Assembly: GCA_030867875.1 (NCBI GenBank)
Contig: JAOWCC010000577.1
Coordinates: forward strand, 146,746,344 to 146,810,343
DNA from: Actinernus sp. WN-2022
Lineage: Eukaryota > Cnidaria > Anthozoa > Actiniaria > Actinernidae
Length of the DNA: 64,000 nucleotides
Reading direction: 5' to 3'
A model generated the notes under the pieces. It worked only from the letters and a program-made list of their open reading frames with translations. It did no database searches and had not been told where the DNA came from. Below, one piece after another: positions 24,575 through 37,100 of the stretch. A program made the position numbers and the translations under genes. Numbering within the stretch: position 1 is the first letter of the stretch; every line of letters starts with the position of its first letter.

Positions 24575-25110
24575 TGTTTTATTTATTTATTTCAAGATTC
24601 GCCCAAAGGGCAGGTGTTGTATAATAGGACACGAGGTCCCCTACTAGATACAGAACACCGCCACCCCCACCTCTATAAGAACATCGTTACTCTAGCGCCA
24701 CCCTTACGCTACTCAGTTAAAAACATATGTATATGTGTGTACAGAAATTAATTGTTATATAGCAGTAAAGAAAAACATACTTAGACATATTCAAATGTAT
24801 ATAGGTAAATGTGTAAAGATAATAAATAAATAAAAATGCTGACAATAACAGCTACAAACCGACATAGCATTAATTCGACGACATTTAGGACATAATACAT
24901 TGTACGTACGAAATGTGTTGAGTCTTTCAAATATCTTTTTTGAAAACTCCGAGAGAATTGATAGATTTAACATCAACTGGTAAAGCGTTCCATGAGTGCA
25001 CAATTCTGTTGAAAAATGAATCTCTGAAAAGAGAAGTTCTTGATTTCTGTACATTAAGGTTGAGGCCTGATTCAGAGCGGCGAGTAAAAAGATAAGTAAC
25101 TGTGTATATC
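24575..25110 (-). mobile_element. LINE C-terminal remnant
   Basis: On the - strand: FTRRSESGLNLN, then SRTSLFRDSFFNRIVHSWNA and LPVDVKSINSLGVFKK, the typical end of a LINE reverse transcriptase with one stop. Its tail is AAATAAATAAAT (24577-24590 on the + strand as TTTATTTATTT). Confidence 0.85.
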
Positions 25111-25379
25111 TAACTTGACATTGCCAGATTTACATTTAAAGAAAAAAACAAGATCAAGGTATTCTAGCCAGTAATTAATTGGTAACAGGTCTCAGCAAAC
25201 GTTCAGTATAGTTAAGGCCAGAGTTTTTACATATAAACCTAGTACATGTAGCTCTTCTCTGGATTTTTCTATTACGATTACATTATAAATCAAAGACTGT
25301 GGTGCCCAAACTTGAGAACAAAAGCACAGATTTGAGGGCACCAGAGAAATATATAACAGTTTCAAGGCGTCTTGATTTG

Positions 25380-25400
25380 GGGGGGGGGGGGGGGGGGGGT
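25380..25400 (+). repeat. poly-G run
   Basis: About 20 consecutive G. Length is likely unreliable in assembly. Confidence 0.9.
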
Positions 25401-26355
25401 GTGGTTGGGAAACCACCAATCTACACCCTTCTTGCATAAAACTTGTTCATTGATAGTAAGAGTGCAGCTGAGGTATTAAATCGGTATAAATTAATCTGAC
25501 AACTGTATCACACGTCAGTATTACGTTTGGTCTTAACGTACTCTACACAACACAAGTAATATTCAGTCTACTGTACTATAACCTTTTTGTGAATTAAATA
25601 GTGTGAAATAAATCTGAAAAAATGTGAAATCTTCTCTACATTTTTATGTTACTAAACCTGAAATATGCACGTAAACCTCGATGCATGTACAATATGACGG
25701 AAACCAACTTCGTAAAACTAGCTGAATGTTGAATCACTTTGCTTGGCAAATGTTTTAGTACTTATAGGCACTTTACCATAGATTTAGTTCAGTTGCGTTC
25801 TTGTCATATTAATTACGTTATAATACAGGTTGCAGTTTTGGTAAGGAATTTTTGGACCATCATAGTTTCTTTAAATTTGTCGGTTATTTTTCGACGGTCG
25901 ATTATCCGAAAAAAGCGTGGGAATGTTTGAATTGAATTTGTGGTATAAACTTGAGCGCGTGTTGTGTCATTCGGTCCGCCTGCTGTTGAACCATACTCTT
26001 GACCCGGCTCCTGCTTGATCTGTTCCTTGAGGTACCACACCATTAGCAGAACACTTTTCGAATTGACGAAGTCCGAATCATCTCAAGTACCAACTGAATA
26101 TATCTGTTTCACACCTTATAATTAGAACCAGACAAATCAATAATTCATCTAATTCTAATTTTGAAGGATTAACATTATTTATTTATTTAATTAGTTATTT
26201 ATTTCTTTATTAAGAAATAAAAAGGAGCCCGAAATATTATTTCAGGACAACTCATAAACATTCGAAGTTACCAATATTGCTCAGCTGGTCTGGTCACTCA
26301 CCGTTCACAATTTGTGGTATTTTGTTTGAACCAGTGCATCAATCGGGGCACGACG

Positions 26356-26818
26356 AAGCGGTTTTCGATTGAGTGTAGTCAATCCAAACCCAAAGTAATT
26401 ACAGAGCTATTCACGGGAGCAAGTAAAAACACAATGAGCCAATCACGAACTGAAGTAATAGGTGATTGGGTTTCCTTAATCCAATCACGAGGAAAAGTAA
26501 GGCCATCGTGTAAAACTCTCGCTAAGACGAATTGATTGCGTGACGGACCCAAACAATGTTTGGTTCTAGTTTAGAACTTGATTGGCTGATAATTACAAAA
26601 CATTTTTCCAATCAATAGAAAGCTAAGCAAACGCAAAACCAAAGCAATCACTTAGAATGGTTTTCAATAAAGTGTCGTACAACCAAAAACGGCGAGCCAA
26701 TCAGGAGCAAGTAATACCCAATGAACTGATCAATCAACCAATCACGAGGGAAAGTAAACTCAATCATGGATAACTGACCAATCAAATTCGAAAGCTGAAT
26801 GAATCGAAAACCGCTCTA
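26356..26818. mobile_element. TIR element with AAGCGGTTTTCGATTGAGTG ends (long copy)
   Basis: Left end AGCGGTTTTCGATTGAGTGT; right end the inverse, near GAATCGAAAACCGCTCT. The interior repeats CCAATCACGA and related CCAAT boxes at least five times. A shorter copy is at 41588-41843. Confidence 0.75.
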
Positions 26819-26819
26819 C

Positions 26820-28970
26820 TGGAGAGCTAATCTATTCCTGGCCGATTTTAATTTTTTTAATGAATCATAAAGTCCATATATACTTCGTTCCTTTTTAAAG
26901 ATAATTGCAAGTGTACCAAAACTATGATGTTTTAATGGAAATACTATACCAACCTTTAAATGTAACAAAACCTTCATCAAACACTGTTGATGTTTTTTAT
27001 ATTGTTAAGGTGACTACAGGTATTTGTTCTGTTTGAAATATGGCTTAGATTCTTAGCATGGGGCACCAGCTGGGTGGTTTGAAGTGTCCTCCTGATTAAC
27101 TGCATGATTAAGCGCATATTCAATGAATAGGTTTTTCCAAGACGCTCCCATTCACATATGACTGTAAACGAATTTGAGCTGCCTGTTATTAACAAGAAAT
27201 GAAGTTATGAATTATGTTTGGAGCAAGTTATCTTAAAAAGGTATTTAAAACACAGGAGACAGAATAACTACCATTTTGTTATTTTTTGTTTAGTATTTTA
27301 GCATCTAGAATTAAGCTGGACTATAACATATTAGAAGAGACATCCGGAAAGACACTTGAAAGATAACTACTCAGATTAGCAGAGTATGCTTTCCAGGTAT
27401 ACTGGAGAAAATGTGAAAATAATTTGATGAAGCTTAAGGATGGCGAAGATTCGAATTGTTGAAAAATACTGCTTTTAAAGAGAGATTTAGCCGCATCTTG
27501 AAATCGGTTCACTTTAACCCAAATCAAGGTTTCTAGAATGAGCTTTTGCAATCCACTTTAATCTTTGCCATCCTCTATCGAAAAAGTTTGAAAAGCATAT
27601 CAGGATATATATTCACAAGACATTTCGGGTGCTTCGATTCTTATTCAGGGTGTAAGAGATTACTCGTTTTCTGCATGGGGTTATGGTTCTTTGTATTTCT
27701 GAGTATTATTTTGCTTTAGAAGACCGAATAGTTGTCTTTGTTTTACGTTACGTAAATAGAATAACTTTCAGTTAAGATAACACCAAGAAACCCCTGGTAT
27801 TTATCTTATTTTGCAGTTTTGTTTTAAAGAAACTTGAAGGTTTAGAAACTCTCCTAACAAGACAGTCCGACTGACAGAGGTTCACTGAGTGTCATGCAGT
27901 CTTTCTAAATGTAACAATTTACAAAAACTATAAGAATTGCATGGCGATTATAGATACTAAAGCGCGGTCAGAATGTATTCATGGCAAATGAAACCACATT
28001 AAGTTGGCTCGCGGATACTGTGACAGCCGAATTGGCATCGTGAAGATTCGCAATTTTTGGCCGATGGTTGAGGTTTCTTAGACCATGTACATGTATTTCC
28101 TAGTATTGAAGAATAGAAAACACAAAACAGAATTCCAAGATACATAATATTTTTGGAGACAACTGCATGCTTTTATCGGCCCTTGTTTTTGTTTAAAATG
28201 CGAAAATCTTCAAAACGAGAAGATAAGTTCTTCATCCAACCCCATTTTGTTTATTATTCGTCAGCCAGACCTTGTTCACTAGCTGCACTGTTATTGATAA
28301 CAGTTTGTTGCCAGAATTCTATCTACCGTTCTAAAACGCAAACATAACTATTCAAACGCAATATAACCAAAATAAGTCAAGATTTAATTTAAAAAGAGTA
28401 ACATTTCTATAAATTGATAGAGGCTTCTTGTGTTCTAGTTGAGTGCAATATTTATTTCACTGAATATTAATTCGGAATAATTCCTTAGTACTTTAAAACA
28501 ACAATGTTTTTATCTATGATTTCTTGCATTTCAAATTTCACTAGTTCAGTCAGTTGCGTGTTCTCGCATGTAGTTGAGTTTAGGTTCGTTTCTTCTAACC
28601 CGAGATGACGCTATTTTGAAAGTCAAAAACATGAAAGGAGAAACAAGAGTTGCCTGAATGTAGTATTATTAAAGCCAGTATACTTCATATTCGACAATGA
28701 AATGGGGTGTAAACATATTCCAGGACGCTGCAGAGCTGGCAATCTACTCGAATGAAGGCGCAACTTTAGAGTACCCGGCCACTAAAACGTGGGAGTCGTA
28801 AACTACTGGCTACACAAACTGAAAGGAAAAACAAAATTGGCTAGGTAAAAGTAAATCAAATAATGAATGATTTTATTCAATTACATAATTTCTTTTTTTA
28901 CATTTGAAGGCTAAAAGTTGGGAGTTGGTTTGAATATTTCAGGGGAGTCAGTGCGAGATGATCAGTAAGT
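26820..28970. other. quiet AT-rich stretch
   Basis: No gene or repeat recognised; open frames here (26977-27195, 27321-27551, 28153-28347) have no motifs. Confidence 0.35.
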
Positions 28971-28975
28971 ACCTA

Positions 28976-29545
28976 CTGAACTAGAACACTTACAACACTC
29001 TTGATTATTGAACTGGAACACTTACGACACTAGGTTATTCAACTGGGACACTTACGACACTATAGGTTATTCAACTGGAACACTTACGACACTATAGGTG
29101 ATTCGACTGGAACACTTACGATACTATAGGTTATTCATCTGGAACACTTAAAACACTAGGTTATTCAACTGGAACACTTACGACACTATAGGTTATTCGA
29201 CTGGAACACGTACAACACTATAGGTTATTCAACTGGAACACTTACAATACTTAACGATTATTCGCCGAAGTGGAGGTGAATAATTGTTTTAGTATATACC
29301 ACACTCCAGGCGAATAGCCAACACCAAATAGTTATTTTATTTTCTGTCAAATGGACAAAAACGATGATCGCTGCTTTGCTCGCAGGTGAATATGGAATCA
29401 TATTCACTGTTTGAGTAGCCAATCAGAGCGCGCGAAAAGTCATATTCACTGGTGTGGTATATACTAATATAGGTTATTCAACTGGAACACTTGTACAACA
29501 CTAGGTTGTTCAACTGGAACACTTACAACACTATAGGTTATTCAT
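28976..29545 (+). repeat. 32-bp minisatellite, about 12 copies, split by an insertion
   Basis: Unit GGTTATTCAACTGGAACACT then TACGACACTATA, with 28-base variants lacking TATA. Nine to ten copies lie at 28976-29270 and two to three more at 29468-29545. The gap (29273-29466) is a TIR element. Confidence 0.9.
29273..29466. mobile_element. miniature TIR element inside the minisatellite
   Basis: AGTATATACCACAC (29291) faces GTGTGGTATATACT (29452-29465). Inner arms GGCGAATAGCC and CATATTCACTGG lie next to them. A short leader GATTATTCGCCGAAGTGGAG precedes the left TIR and may belong to the element. Confidence 0.8.
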
Positions 29546-30220
29546 TCCTATACTACGCAACACGCCCAACGCGTACAAAATCATAATAACACTACAACTA
29601 GTGGAGTGTGACAGTGCCGGATGCCTGGTGGACAGCAGCAAACGGTTTCTTTAATAAACTACGGTATTACAAATCATTACATAGTACTAATATTACAAAA
29701 TCATAATATTTAACAGGACATGATTTAACAGGACATGAAGGAATAGAGAAAACATTCCATAACCACACATCATCCTAAACGGATGGTTGCACAATCAAAT
29801 GACGTAATCACATGCTTAAATCAAATAATACCGAAAAATAGATATCTAAAGAAAATAATGTACGTTGCCCGGTACGAAAAACCATCGTAAAAAACCACGT
29901 CTTGCTTCGTGGAAAAACTTCTGGAAACGTACTCCTCGATCGAATGCAATCGTACAAGGCTCCGAGGGCTAAAGCCAAAATGGTTATATATTGATGAATG
30001 ATAATTTAAAACATTAAAACTAAAGTTTGGCTGACTTGTGGCTGTCCAGCAAGCGAGAGAAAGAATTCTAAACTGATTGGTCTTTATATACCTCAAATAT
30101 GAATATTAAACATATGTACAAGAAAAGAACTAATGAACTATCACTTAAGTGATAAACAAATAGCTACGTGCCGTAATGAAGACGCTTTCCAACTCACTTT
30201 GTTACGTTGGAAAGCCTCTA

Positions 30221-30306
30221 TTCAACTGGAACACTTACACTATAGGTTATTCAACTGGAACACTTACAACACGAGGTTATTCAACTGGAACACTTACAAC
30301 ACTATA
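30221..30306 (+). repeat. three further copies of the 32-bp unit
   Basis: TATTCAACTGGAACACTTAC three times, directly next to the miniature element at 30310-30848. A single diverged unit (TTATTCAAATGGAACACTTA) sits on its far side at 30855. Confidence 0.85.
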
Positions 30307-30309
30307 CAC

Positions 30310-30848
30310 CTTATTCCAATATGGCTGTTCTTATTTGCATACATATAATGCCAAAAAAGCTTAGGATATTAGGCGAAGTTAATGCCGTCTTTATGGATCT
30401 TATTCACACGGCGGCCATGTTTAATCCCAGGAGTATAAAAACCTTTGTTTTGCACGCGTGAACTCGTTCCGAAACTGCTCAGTACGAGGCTACACGTGGA
30501 AAATCTATTGTTTCAAGCCAATATGGCCGCCGTGTGACAAAAGCCCATTAAAGCATGCAAAAGTAAGTAATACTGAGCAGTTTGAGAGTTTGGTCTTTCA
30601 TTGTTGCAAAGTTATTGACATTTAAATAGAGTGTAAATCACGACAACGAGGCTAGTAGGTATAACTGGCTCAAACCATACCCATACAAAACGCTATATAT
30701 TGAAATCTCGATAACTTAGTACCATTTTATGCTATCACCCCTAACATTCAGAATATTGCTAATCTTGGCATACTCTTTAACATGGTAGCATTCAACTGTT
30801 ATTTACTGCCCTCTATACTACTCAAACAAGATTTGGCATTTTGGAATA
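30310..30848 (-). mobile_element. miniature TIR element, copy B, with an insertion
   Basis: Reverse-complement match to 10003-10508. Carries an extra element of about 155 bp at 30393-30548 absent from copy A. Confidence 0.85.
30393..30548. mobile_element. miniature TIR element, CACACGGCGGCCAT family, copy 1
   Basis: TIRs TCACACGGCGGCCAT / ATGGCCGCCGTGTGA. Copy A at 10 kb gives the empty site (GTCATTATTAAAGCATGC), pointing to a TTA or TA target duplication. A second copy lies at 31779-31929. Confidence 0.85.
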
Positions 30849-31055
30849 GAGTCTATTGATTATTCAAATGGAACACTTATAGATCTGGTGACGTAATGTA
30901 GTTCTATAAGTGAACGAGTTCGATAATCGAGTTTTTTATTGTCGTTTATAGAGGTCATCACGTGTTATAATCTATCGCACCAGATTGGCTCTCGCACTAA
31001 TTGAATATTAATGAGTTTTAGAAGTACTCTTTCAACGAATCGTATTTTTTTTATC

Positions 31056-31146
31056 AGGGATTACAAATATTGAAAAAAACAAATGAAACCGACCGAGAGG
31101 CGAAACCTCGAGGGTTTTATTGTTTTCGAAATATTTGTAATCCCCG
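31056..31146. repeat. small foldback
   Basis: GGATTACAAATATTG faces AATATTTGTAATCC with GAGGCGAAACCTC in the loop region. Confidence 0.7.
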
Positions 31147-31528
31147 GATGAAACACGAACAATGCATATGAGTGTTTGAAATTACTTCTCATGCGAATGG
31201 CTAAACCGAACATTTACATACGCTTTAATTTGAATCAGAGCTCAGCTTTACCATGCAATACAGGGCGGTATTTCATTGTTTTTCTATGAAATATAGAGCG
31301 GTATTTGATGGCTAGATGAAGGCCAATCAAAATGCAGGAAATTTCGCGACCTTTCGTTATCAACCAATAAGGATTCAAGATTTTGAATACATAATTAGTC
31401 TGCAGACGCGTTCGCCTCTCGAAATTTTTGTTTTCCGGCGAGAAAATTCGCAGTCTATCGTCAGGTAAGTTACTTTGTTTTCGTGATAAATCTTCCTGTA
31501 AATGTGTTGTTTATAGGATAATATGGTG

Positions 31529-31686
31529 ATTTCGTGGTTTTCTATGGAATACTGGCGAACATTTTACTCGAAATTCATATTATTTTGGTATACAATTCGT
31601 CTATTAAAAGGCTCGTTGTATACCAAATAATACAAATTTCTCGTTAAATATTCGCCCGTATTCCATAGAAAACCATGAAATCACCA
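31529..31686. mobile_element. foldback element (about 158 bp)
   Basis: GGTGATTTCGTGGTTTTCTA faces AGAAAACCATGAAATCACC; the stem continues to TTGGTATACAA / TTGTATACCAA near the centre, about 70 bases per arm. Confidence 0.85.
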
Positions 31687-31778
31687 GTAATTATCAAATT
31701 ATGTTTGGCTATTCTTTCTTATCAGAAAATACATGGTCCAAAATATCTCAAAGATCAGCCACGAATCATATGCTTGGG

Positions 31779-31929
31779 TTTTATCACGCGGCAGCCATGC
31801 TGAGTCCCAGGAGAATAAAAACCTGTGTTTTCGTTCGGTAAACTCGTTCTGAAACCCATCAGTGCGAGGCTAACGGGGCCAAAACCTTTGTTTTATCCAA
31901 GATGGCCGAACTGTGATAATAGCCCATTA
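31779..31929. mobile_element. miniature TIR element, CACACGGCGGCCAT family, copy 2
   Basis: TTATCACGCGGCAGCCATGC ... GATGGCCGAACTGTGATAA. The inner AGGAGTATAAAAACC/AGGAGAATAAAAACC and AAACTCGTTC blocks match copy 1. Confidence 0.85.
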
Positions 31930-31963
31930 TAATACCCATTCTGCTGTCACAAGGTGAACATAA

Positions 31964-32131
31964 TATAACAACGACCAAAAATGGGAACTTATGTTTAGTG
32001 ACCGGTTAAGTTTTTGTAAATTATCGGGTAAGCTTTTGTATTCTGATTAACAACAGCTTACCCGATAATTTAAAGCGGAACCAAGTTTGAAGGCCGTGGG
32101 TACGGTGGGTACGGTATCGGTCGTTGTTATA
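31964..32131. mobile_element. miniature TIR element (168 bp)
   Basis: TATAACAACGACC faces GGTCGTTGTTATA. An inner stem AATTATCGGGTAAGCT / AGCTTACCCGATAATT is almost perfect. Confidence 0.85.
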
Positions 32132-32284
32132 GAGTGCTCAGATGGCACAATACCCGCGGGCCCGGCCTGAAATTTAATATATTTATTACAGGTTGTACAT
32201 GATTAGCGAGTAATGTTTATACAGTTCCTGTTAATGGTATGTTCAGTTCATTAGCGTTCTAGTTATTATTGTTGCTTTAGTATG

Positions 32285-32680
32285 GGTATATTCCGGTGGA
32301 GTACTCCGGTTTGTGACGTATTATGTATGTGCCGCGGGGGTGGGTCAGGGTTTTGAGCTCAGTTTGGGCAGGTAGGGTCAGGGTTTTGACCTGATTTGGG
32401 CAGATCAGGTCAGGATTTGATTTTAATTTGGGTGCATTAAAAGTATTTTAATATAAATTTATAATTTATTTTTAAATCCTTTTCAGGCGACCAATTTATT
32501 TCACATTACCTATTTGTTTTTATTTAAAGAAGAGGAAATCACGGTTTTTCCCCAAAAAAAGGGGGCAATCAGGGTTTTGGAGCTCGGAATTTGGGTCAAA
32601 CAGGGTCAGAGTTTGAGCCTCTTGGCCTCACATAAATACCCATTTTGCCATTTTTCATGTAAGTACCCCCCCCATTAAGC
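32285..32680 (+). repeat. GGGTCAGGGTTTTG-type dispersed repeat, copy 1
   Basis: Shares GTATGTGCCGCGGGGGTGGG, TGACCTGATTTGGG, and GTTTGAGCCTCTTGGCCTCA with 55915-56200. Direct TCAGGGTTTTG blocks recur inside each copy. Confidence 0.85.
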
Positions 32681-32689
32681 TCACGAAGG

Positions 32690-34018
32690 ACGCGAATGGG
32701 CTCCTTGCGCAACTGACAGCTATAAGCCTTGGATAAAAAAATTACTTTGGTTAAATTTAAATTAGTAATATGTTTGTTCAAGTTTAATCCAAGGACACTT
32801 ATAAGTTTAATGTTGTGGCTTGTCACTGTTGTTGACTGAGCTAAATATTATAAATTATATGAGTGATTAGATAAGCATTATTATTGACTTTCGATAACGA
32901 TTGTGTTATTAGCAATACTCTGAATATTATACAAATTAATATTGTAGGTTGATATCATATTAGAAGTGAAAATGTAAATTGCATTACGTAAAGCAGTTGT
33001 AAGAATACATTGTAAGACTGAATATGGCAGTTTGATTAAAGAGGCTTTCTGCGTGTCGATCATTACCCCTACGAGCGTCTTGTATTATTATGGGATAAAT
33101 AATTTATATTCGGTTGAGCGAGGGCGAATTAGAATATAACATGGTATCTTGAGAGCAGGAGGTTGTCATAGTGACTGACCACTGATCATCAGTTCGAATT
33201 TACAGAATTAATTGAAATGCAAAACTCGCTTAGAGAAAAGAGAGTTTGTCATTAAAGTAGAGAAATGTCAAATGAATTGAGATCATTGAAACTTCTGAAT
33301 ACACTTTGCTAATAACTAGCTAATTCCTCCCTGAATAGTTCATTATAAACCTTAAAGATGGACATTTTACAGCCGAGTAGGAACATTGTCATTCTTTTAA
33401 AATATGACTAGGCCATATTCAAAATATATCGCTGTACGTAGGCGATCACTACCGACGCATGTACCCAGTGTAGTTACTCTTAGTTTCAAGGAGAGAATTT
33501 GAGATTTTCTTACATGTTTCTCATTTCTATTTCATAAAATAAATAAAAACACATTTTCTGTGTTCGTACGTATAACGTTATAGGCTCGTGTTTCCACAAC
33601 TCGTTCCTGTTTACCGACATAACACTATGTTTACACAGAAACGTTTTTATTTCTTAAATATTTAACAATATTTAACAGAACGAGAGAAGCGCTGAGTTAA
33701 TGAGCCTCAGTGGCAAGCCAGTTTCGAATACGAAAGAGTTCTATCAAAGCAAAATTAAACTTATTAAAACGTACTTGCACTGAAATACATTTACGAAGGA
33801 GAGACAGTTCACTCGGACATTGTAAAAGTGTGTTCTGATAAATAGTTATTTATTCCCACCACTGAGCCAAAGGTTCAGTATCTATCAGCTATTCGCTGTT
33901 TCATTGTTCCTCCAACCTATTTTTCAACGATTTCCATTTGATTAGCCCAACCGTTGCAGCCATTGTTTATTGTCAACATTTATGATGCCAGATATACTTT
34001 TTTACCGTAGTAGATAAC
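32690..34018. other. no assignable feature upstream of PDE1
   Basis: AT-rich. A degraded copy of the GACGCATGTAC foldback family (see 47087) may lie at 33440-33500. No core promoter motif could be called with confidence. Confidence 0.3.
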
Positions 34019-34042
34019 GTGCAGCCGCTGATCCACGTCACC

Positions 34043-34197
34043 ATGGCTTCAACAAGCAGTGACCCCAAGGTCAACGATGACGAGCGATGTGGCGTGTGCC
34101 CAAGTCACCCGACATCGAACGGGTGTGCTACAGAGCATCACTCTTGGCCCAGGCGCTCAAGTGAATACGACGGTACCTCGGCCGTAGCTTTGTCCAG
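34043..34197 (+). CDS. PDE1: PDE1 exon 1 (start codon)
   Basis: Encodes residues 1-51 plus two bases of codon 52. The ATG is in a strong CACCATGG context; the donor is CAG|GTATAG. The segment is rich in Ser, Asp, Glu and Cys and has no recognised domain, as expected for the variable PDE1 N-terminus. Other PDE1 genes use several alternative first exons, so further upstream exons outside what I can see are possible. Confidence 0.75.
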
Positions 34198-37100
34198 GTA
34201 TAGCGGAGACTCTGACTTGTACTTCATTCGAACGACACAAATTTCGTTCAATTAGAAATATGCTCATAGCCTTCCGAAATTGTCCCTCTTTTACTCTATT
34301 CCGATTATGGCAATTTGAGCTTCTAAGACAAACAGTTACTCCTTTTGTGTTAGATGGCGTATTCTCCATAAAGCTAGTCAGTGTGACAGACCTGTTTGTC
34401 TATTTACCTATTCTCTTCTAAATGTCATCTTTGGATGACGTGGATTTCGACTTGGCACTTACAGTTTAGCCTGTTAACCCCAGTCCCAAAAGAGCATTAA
34501 AACGTTAGGGACGAAAAATGGGAGGGGACACAAAGGTAACATGACAATTTCAAGTAGGTAAAATGGTATTGTTTTAGTTCAGATGACCAGATTAAATATT
34601 GTTCATTTGATTAAAATAACCCAGATAACATATGTGGATATGTGTTAGAGCAGATTTCGCATGAGTGGGACAAACAACAGCACTGGCTACAGCACGGTTA
34701 CTGTACGGCATGCCGTGACGTTGAAATGGTTTCCCGGCATTGGTTTGTCCTGCTGATCCAATCAAATTACAGAGTTACGGTAAAGCACGGTTACGGACAT
34801 GCCGTAGTTTGTCCCACTCACGAAATCTGCTATATGTAAGGGTGGCCCAGTGATTTTAGAAAGTACTGAACTCTTGCAGATTACGTACACTTGTCCGTCA
34901 ACTTGACGATGGCCAGATCAACTCTGTGTCAGACATGAGAGACGAGCTGAATCAGGCGCTTGCCATGTTAGATATCACCACTAACCCAGTACGAGACTAC
35001 AGGTAAGCCGATCGAATGTGTTGCCAGGCAACATAGCTCCAGTTCACATGCAGGGTCTCCCAATTTGCATAATTTGGAAGATTAATCTGTTGAGGGAAAC
35101 TAATGCTTCCAGATGAAAGATCATTTAAAACTAGTAATTGTGCTCAGTTATAGAGCATCGTAGAGAATTGCTGTTGAGTTGAGGCATTTCTAATGCTGGA
35201 AAAACATGAAAGCGAGGCTAGAAAGGCCTCCGTTGTTTTTCTCATACAAATCTCTCTAATTTCAAATGGATGTAACTTCACTGCGTTTTAAGCTACAGCG
35301 CTGAAACTTCTCCAGATCATTAATATCATATGTTTTGTGTACATGTGGATAAACTATCGAAACGGGAATGCACATTTATGAAGGTGGTCTTGATATCTCA
35401 AATTTTAAAAATGCGATTAGATTCTTAGAAATTTGATGTAAAGCAAGACATCTCTTTTCCATGATATAAAAAATAAAATAAAATAAAAAATGTTTTATTT
35501 GTTATAGCAGGCTAGTGTTTACAGCTTACAGCTGGTGGGGGCCTGCTTTTACTCCACACACACTCCCCACTACATTCATATATTCTGTACATACTACTCT
35601 CGACTCACCAGTTGATATGTCCACATTTCATTCATATCCATCCTTAGAATCTTCGGCAGATTATATATAATACCTCACGGACCGGGGTTGGGGCATTCTT
35701 GCCTTGTTTATGACGTATAATATTAAGTTTCATCACGCTTATTCATTCCGAGTGGTTCAAGACTTTTAGCCGGGCTAGGTCGATAAGGAATGACTCTCTG
35801 GCTTTACGAATAGTCTCGTGGAGAGTAAATTATTTCTAAGGGGATAAGTTGTATGTTAGTGTTAGAGTGGTTAGAGCAGGAAAGGAAATGTTCAGAGACT
35901 GTGGTGGGTGTAGATTTAATATTAAGTTTGTCAACTGCTCGTCTGTGTTCATTAAATCGGTCTTTAAGTGGTCGTTTAGTTTCTCCGGTGTATTGTAAGT
36001 GGCAGCGATTGCATTGTACCATGTAAATGACGTTTCTGGGGTTACAAGTAATGTGTGACTTAATGAAACGGGTTTCCCCGGTGGAAGAAAATGTGTATCG
36101 TGTAAGGCCATGGTGAATGTAAGGACAAGTGGCACAGTTTTTTACCACAACGAAAAGAGCCAGATTGAAGAACAGGTTTGTTAGATATATTACGTAGTTA
36201 CGATTCTACAATTAGGTCACGAAGGTTAGGACAACGGCGATGAGCGACGAGAGGTAGGTTTCTAAAAACGTCTTTACAGCGATTAGAAGAAAATAGTATG
36301 GGAGAATGTTTACGAATCAATGATGAAATGTTTGGCAATGCTGGATTATATGTGATGACGAAAGTAACACGATTAGAATCTTGTGCAACTTTAGTCTGTA
36401 AAGCATCGTTACGAGAAATATTAGCAGCACGTTGTATTTATAAATCGAGGAAAGGAAGCTTATGACCTCGTTTTAAGAGGTAAGATTTTAATTCATTAGT
36501 TCGAAACTTGAATGTTTCGTCAGTGGAACAAATGCGACGAATGCGGAGTGCTAAACTAAAAGGGATAGCCTTTTTAGTATGTAAGGGATGGCAACAAGAG
36601 TAGAGTAGGTGTTGGTGTTTACCAGTAGGTTTGGTGTAGAGATCAGTTTCGATGCTACCGTCTTTGAGGATGACTGTAACGTCGAGAAATGAAACGTCTG
36701 TGAACTGAACTGTAGGAAGAAGTGAATTTAATGGTGGGATGAAGAGCATTGAGATAATCGATGAATATTTGTAAACGATCTTGGCCCTCCGTCCATATCA
36801 TAAAAATATCGTCGATATATCTCAACCAAGTGTGCATGCATGTGGTTGGTAAGGGGCTTTAGAAAGAGCTTTAATAGTTTCAAAATTACCAAGGAATAGA
36901 TTAGCAAAAGAGGGCGCCATACGGGTTCCCATAGCTGTGCCGTGGATCTGGAGATATTGTTTATTATTAAATGAAAAGTTATTCATAGTAAGGATCATGC
37001 GTATTAAATCACAAACCGTTTCAGTGAGAATGTGTTTGTTGTTACGAGTTTGAAGAAAGTGACGACAATACCGTCATTGTGAGGTATGTTAGTATATAAT

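Noticed and set aside
25380..25400. G-quadruplex candidate (poly-G), also the C run at 38340
   Set aside because: Simple homopolymers of uncertain length; nothing around them suggests a role.
28976..29545. CRISPR-like array
   Set aside because: Units are directly adjacent with no unique spacers, and the DNA is eukaryotic.
34019..34042. Upstream GTG start for PDE1
   Set aside because: Non-ATG; the ATG at 34043 has a strong context.
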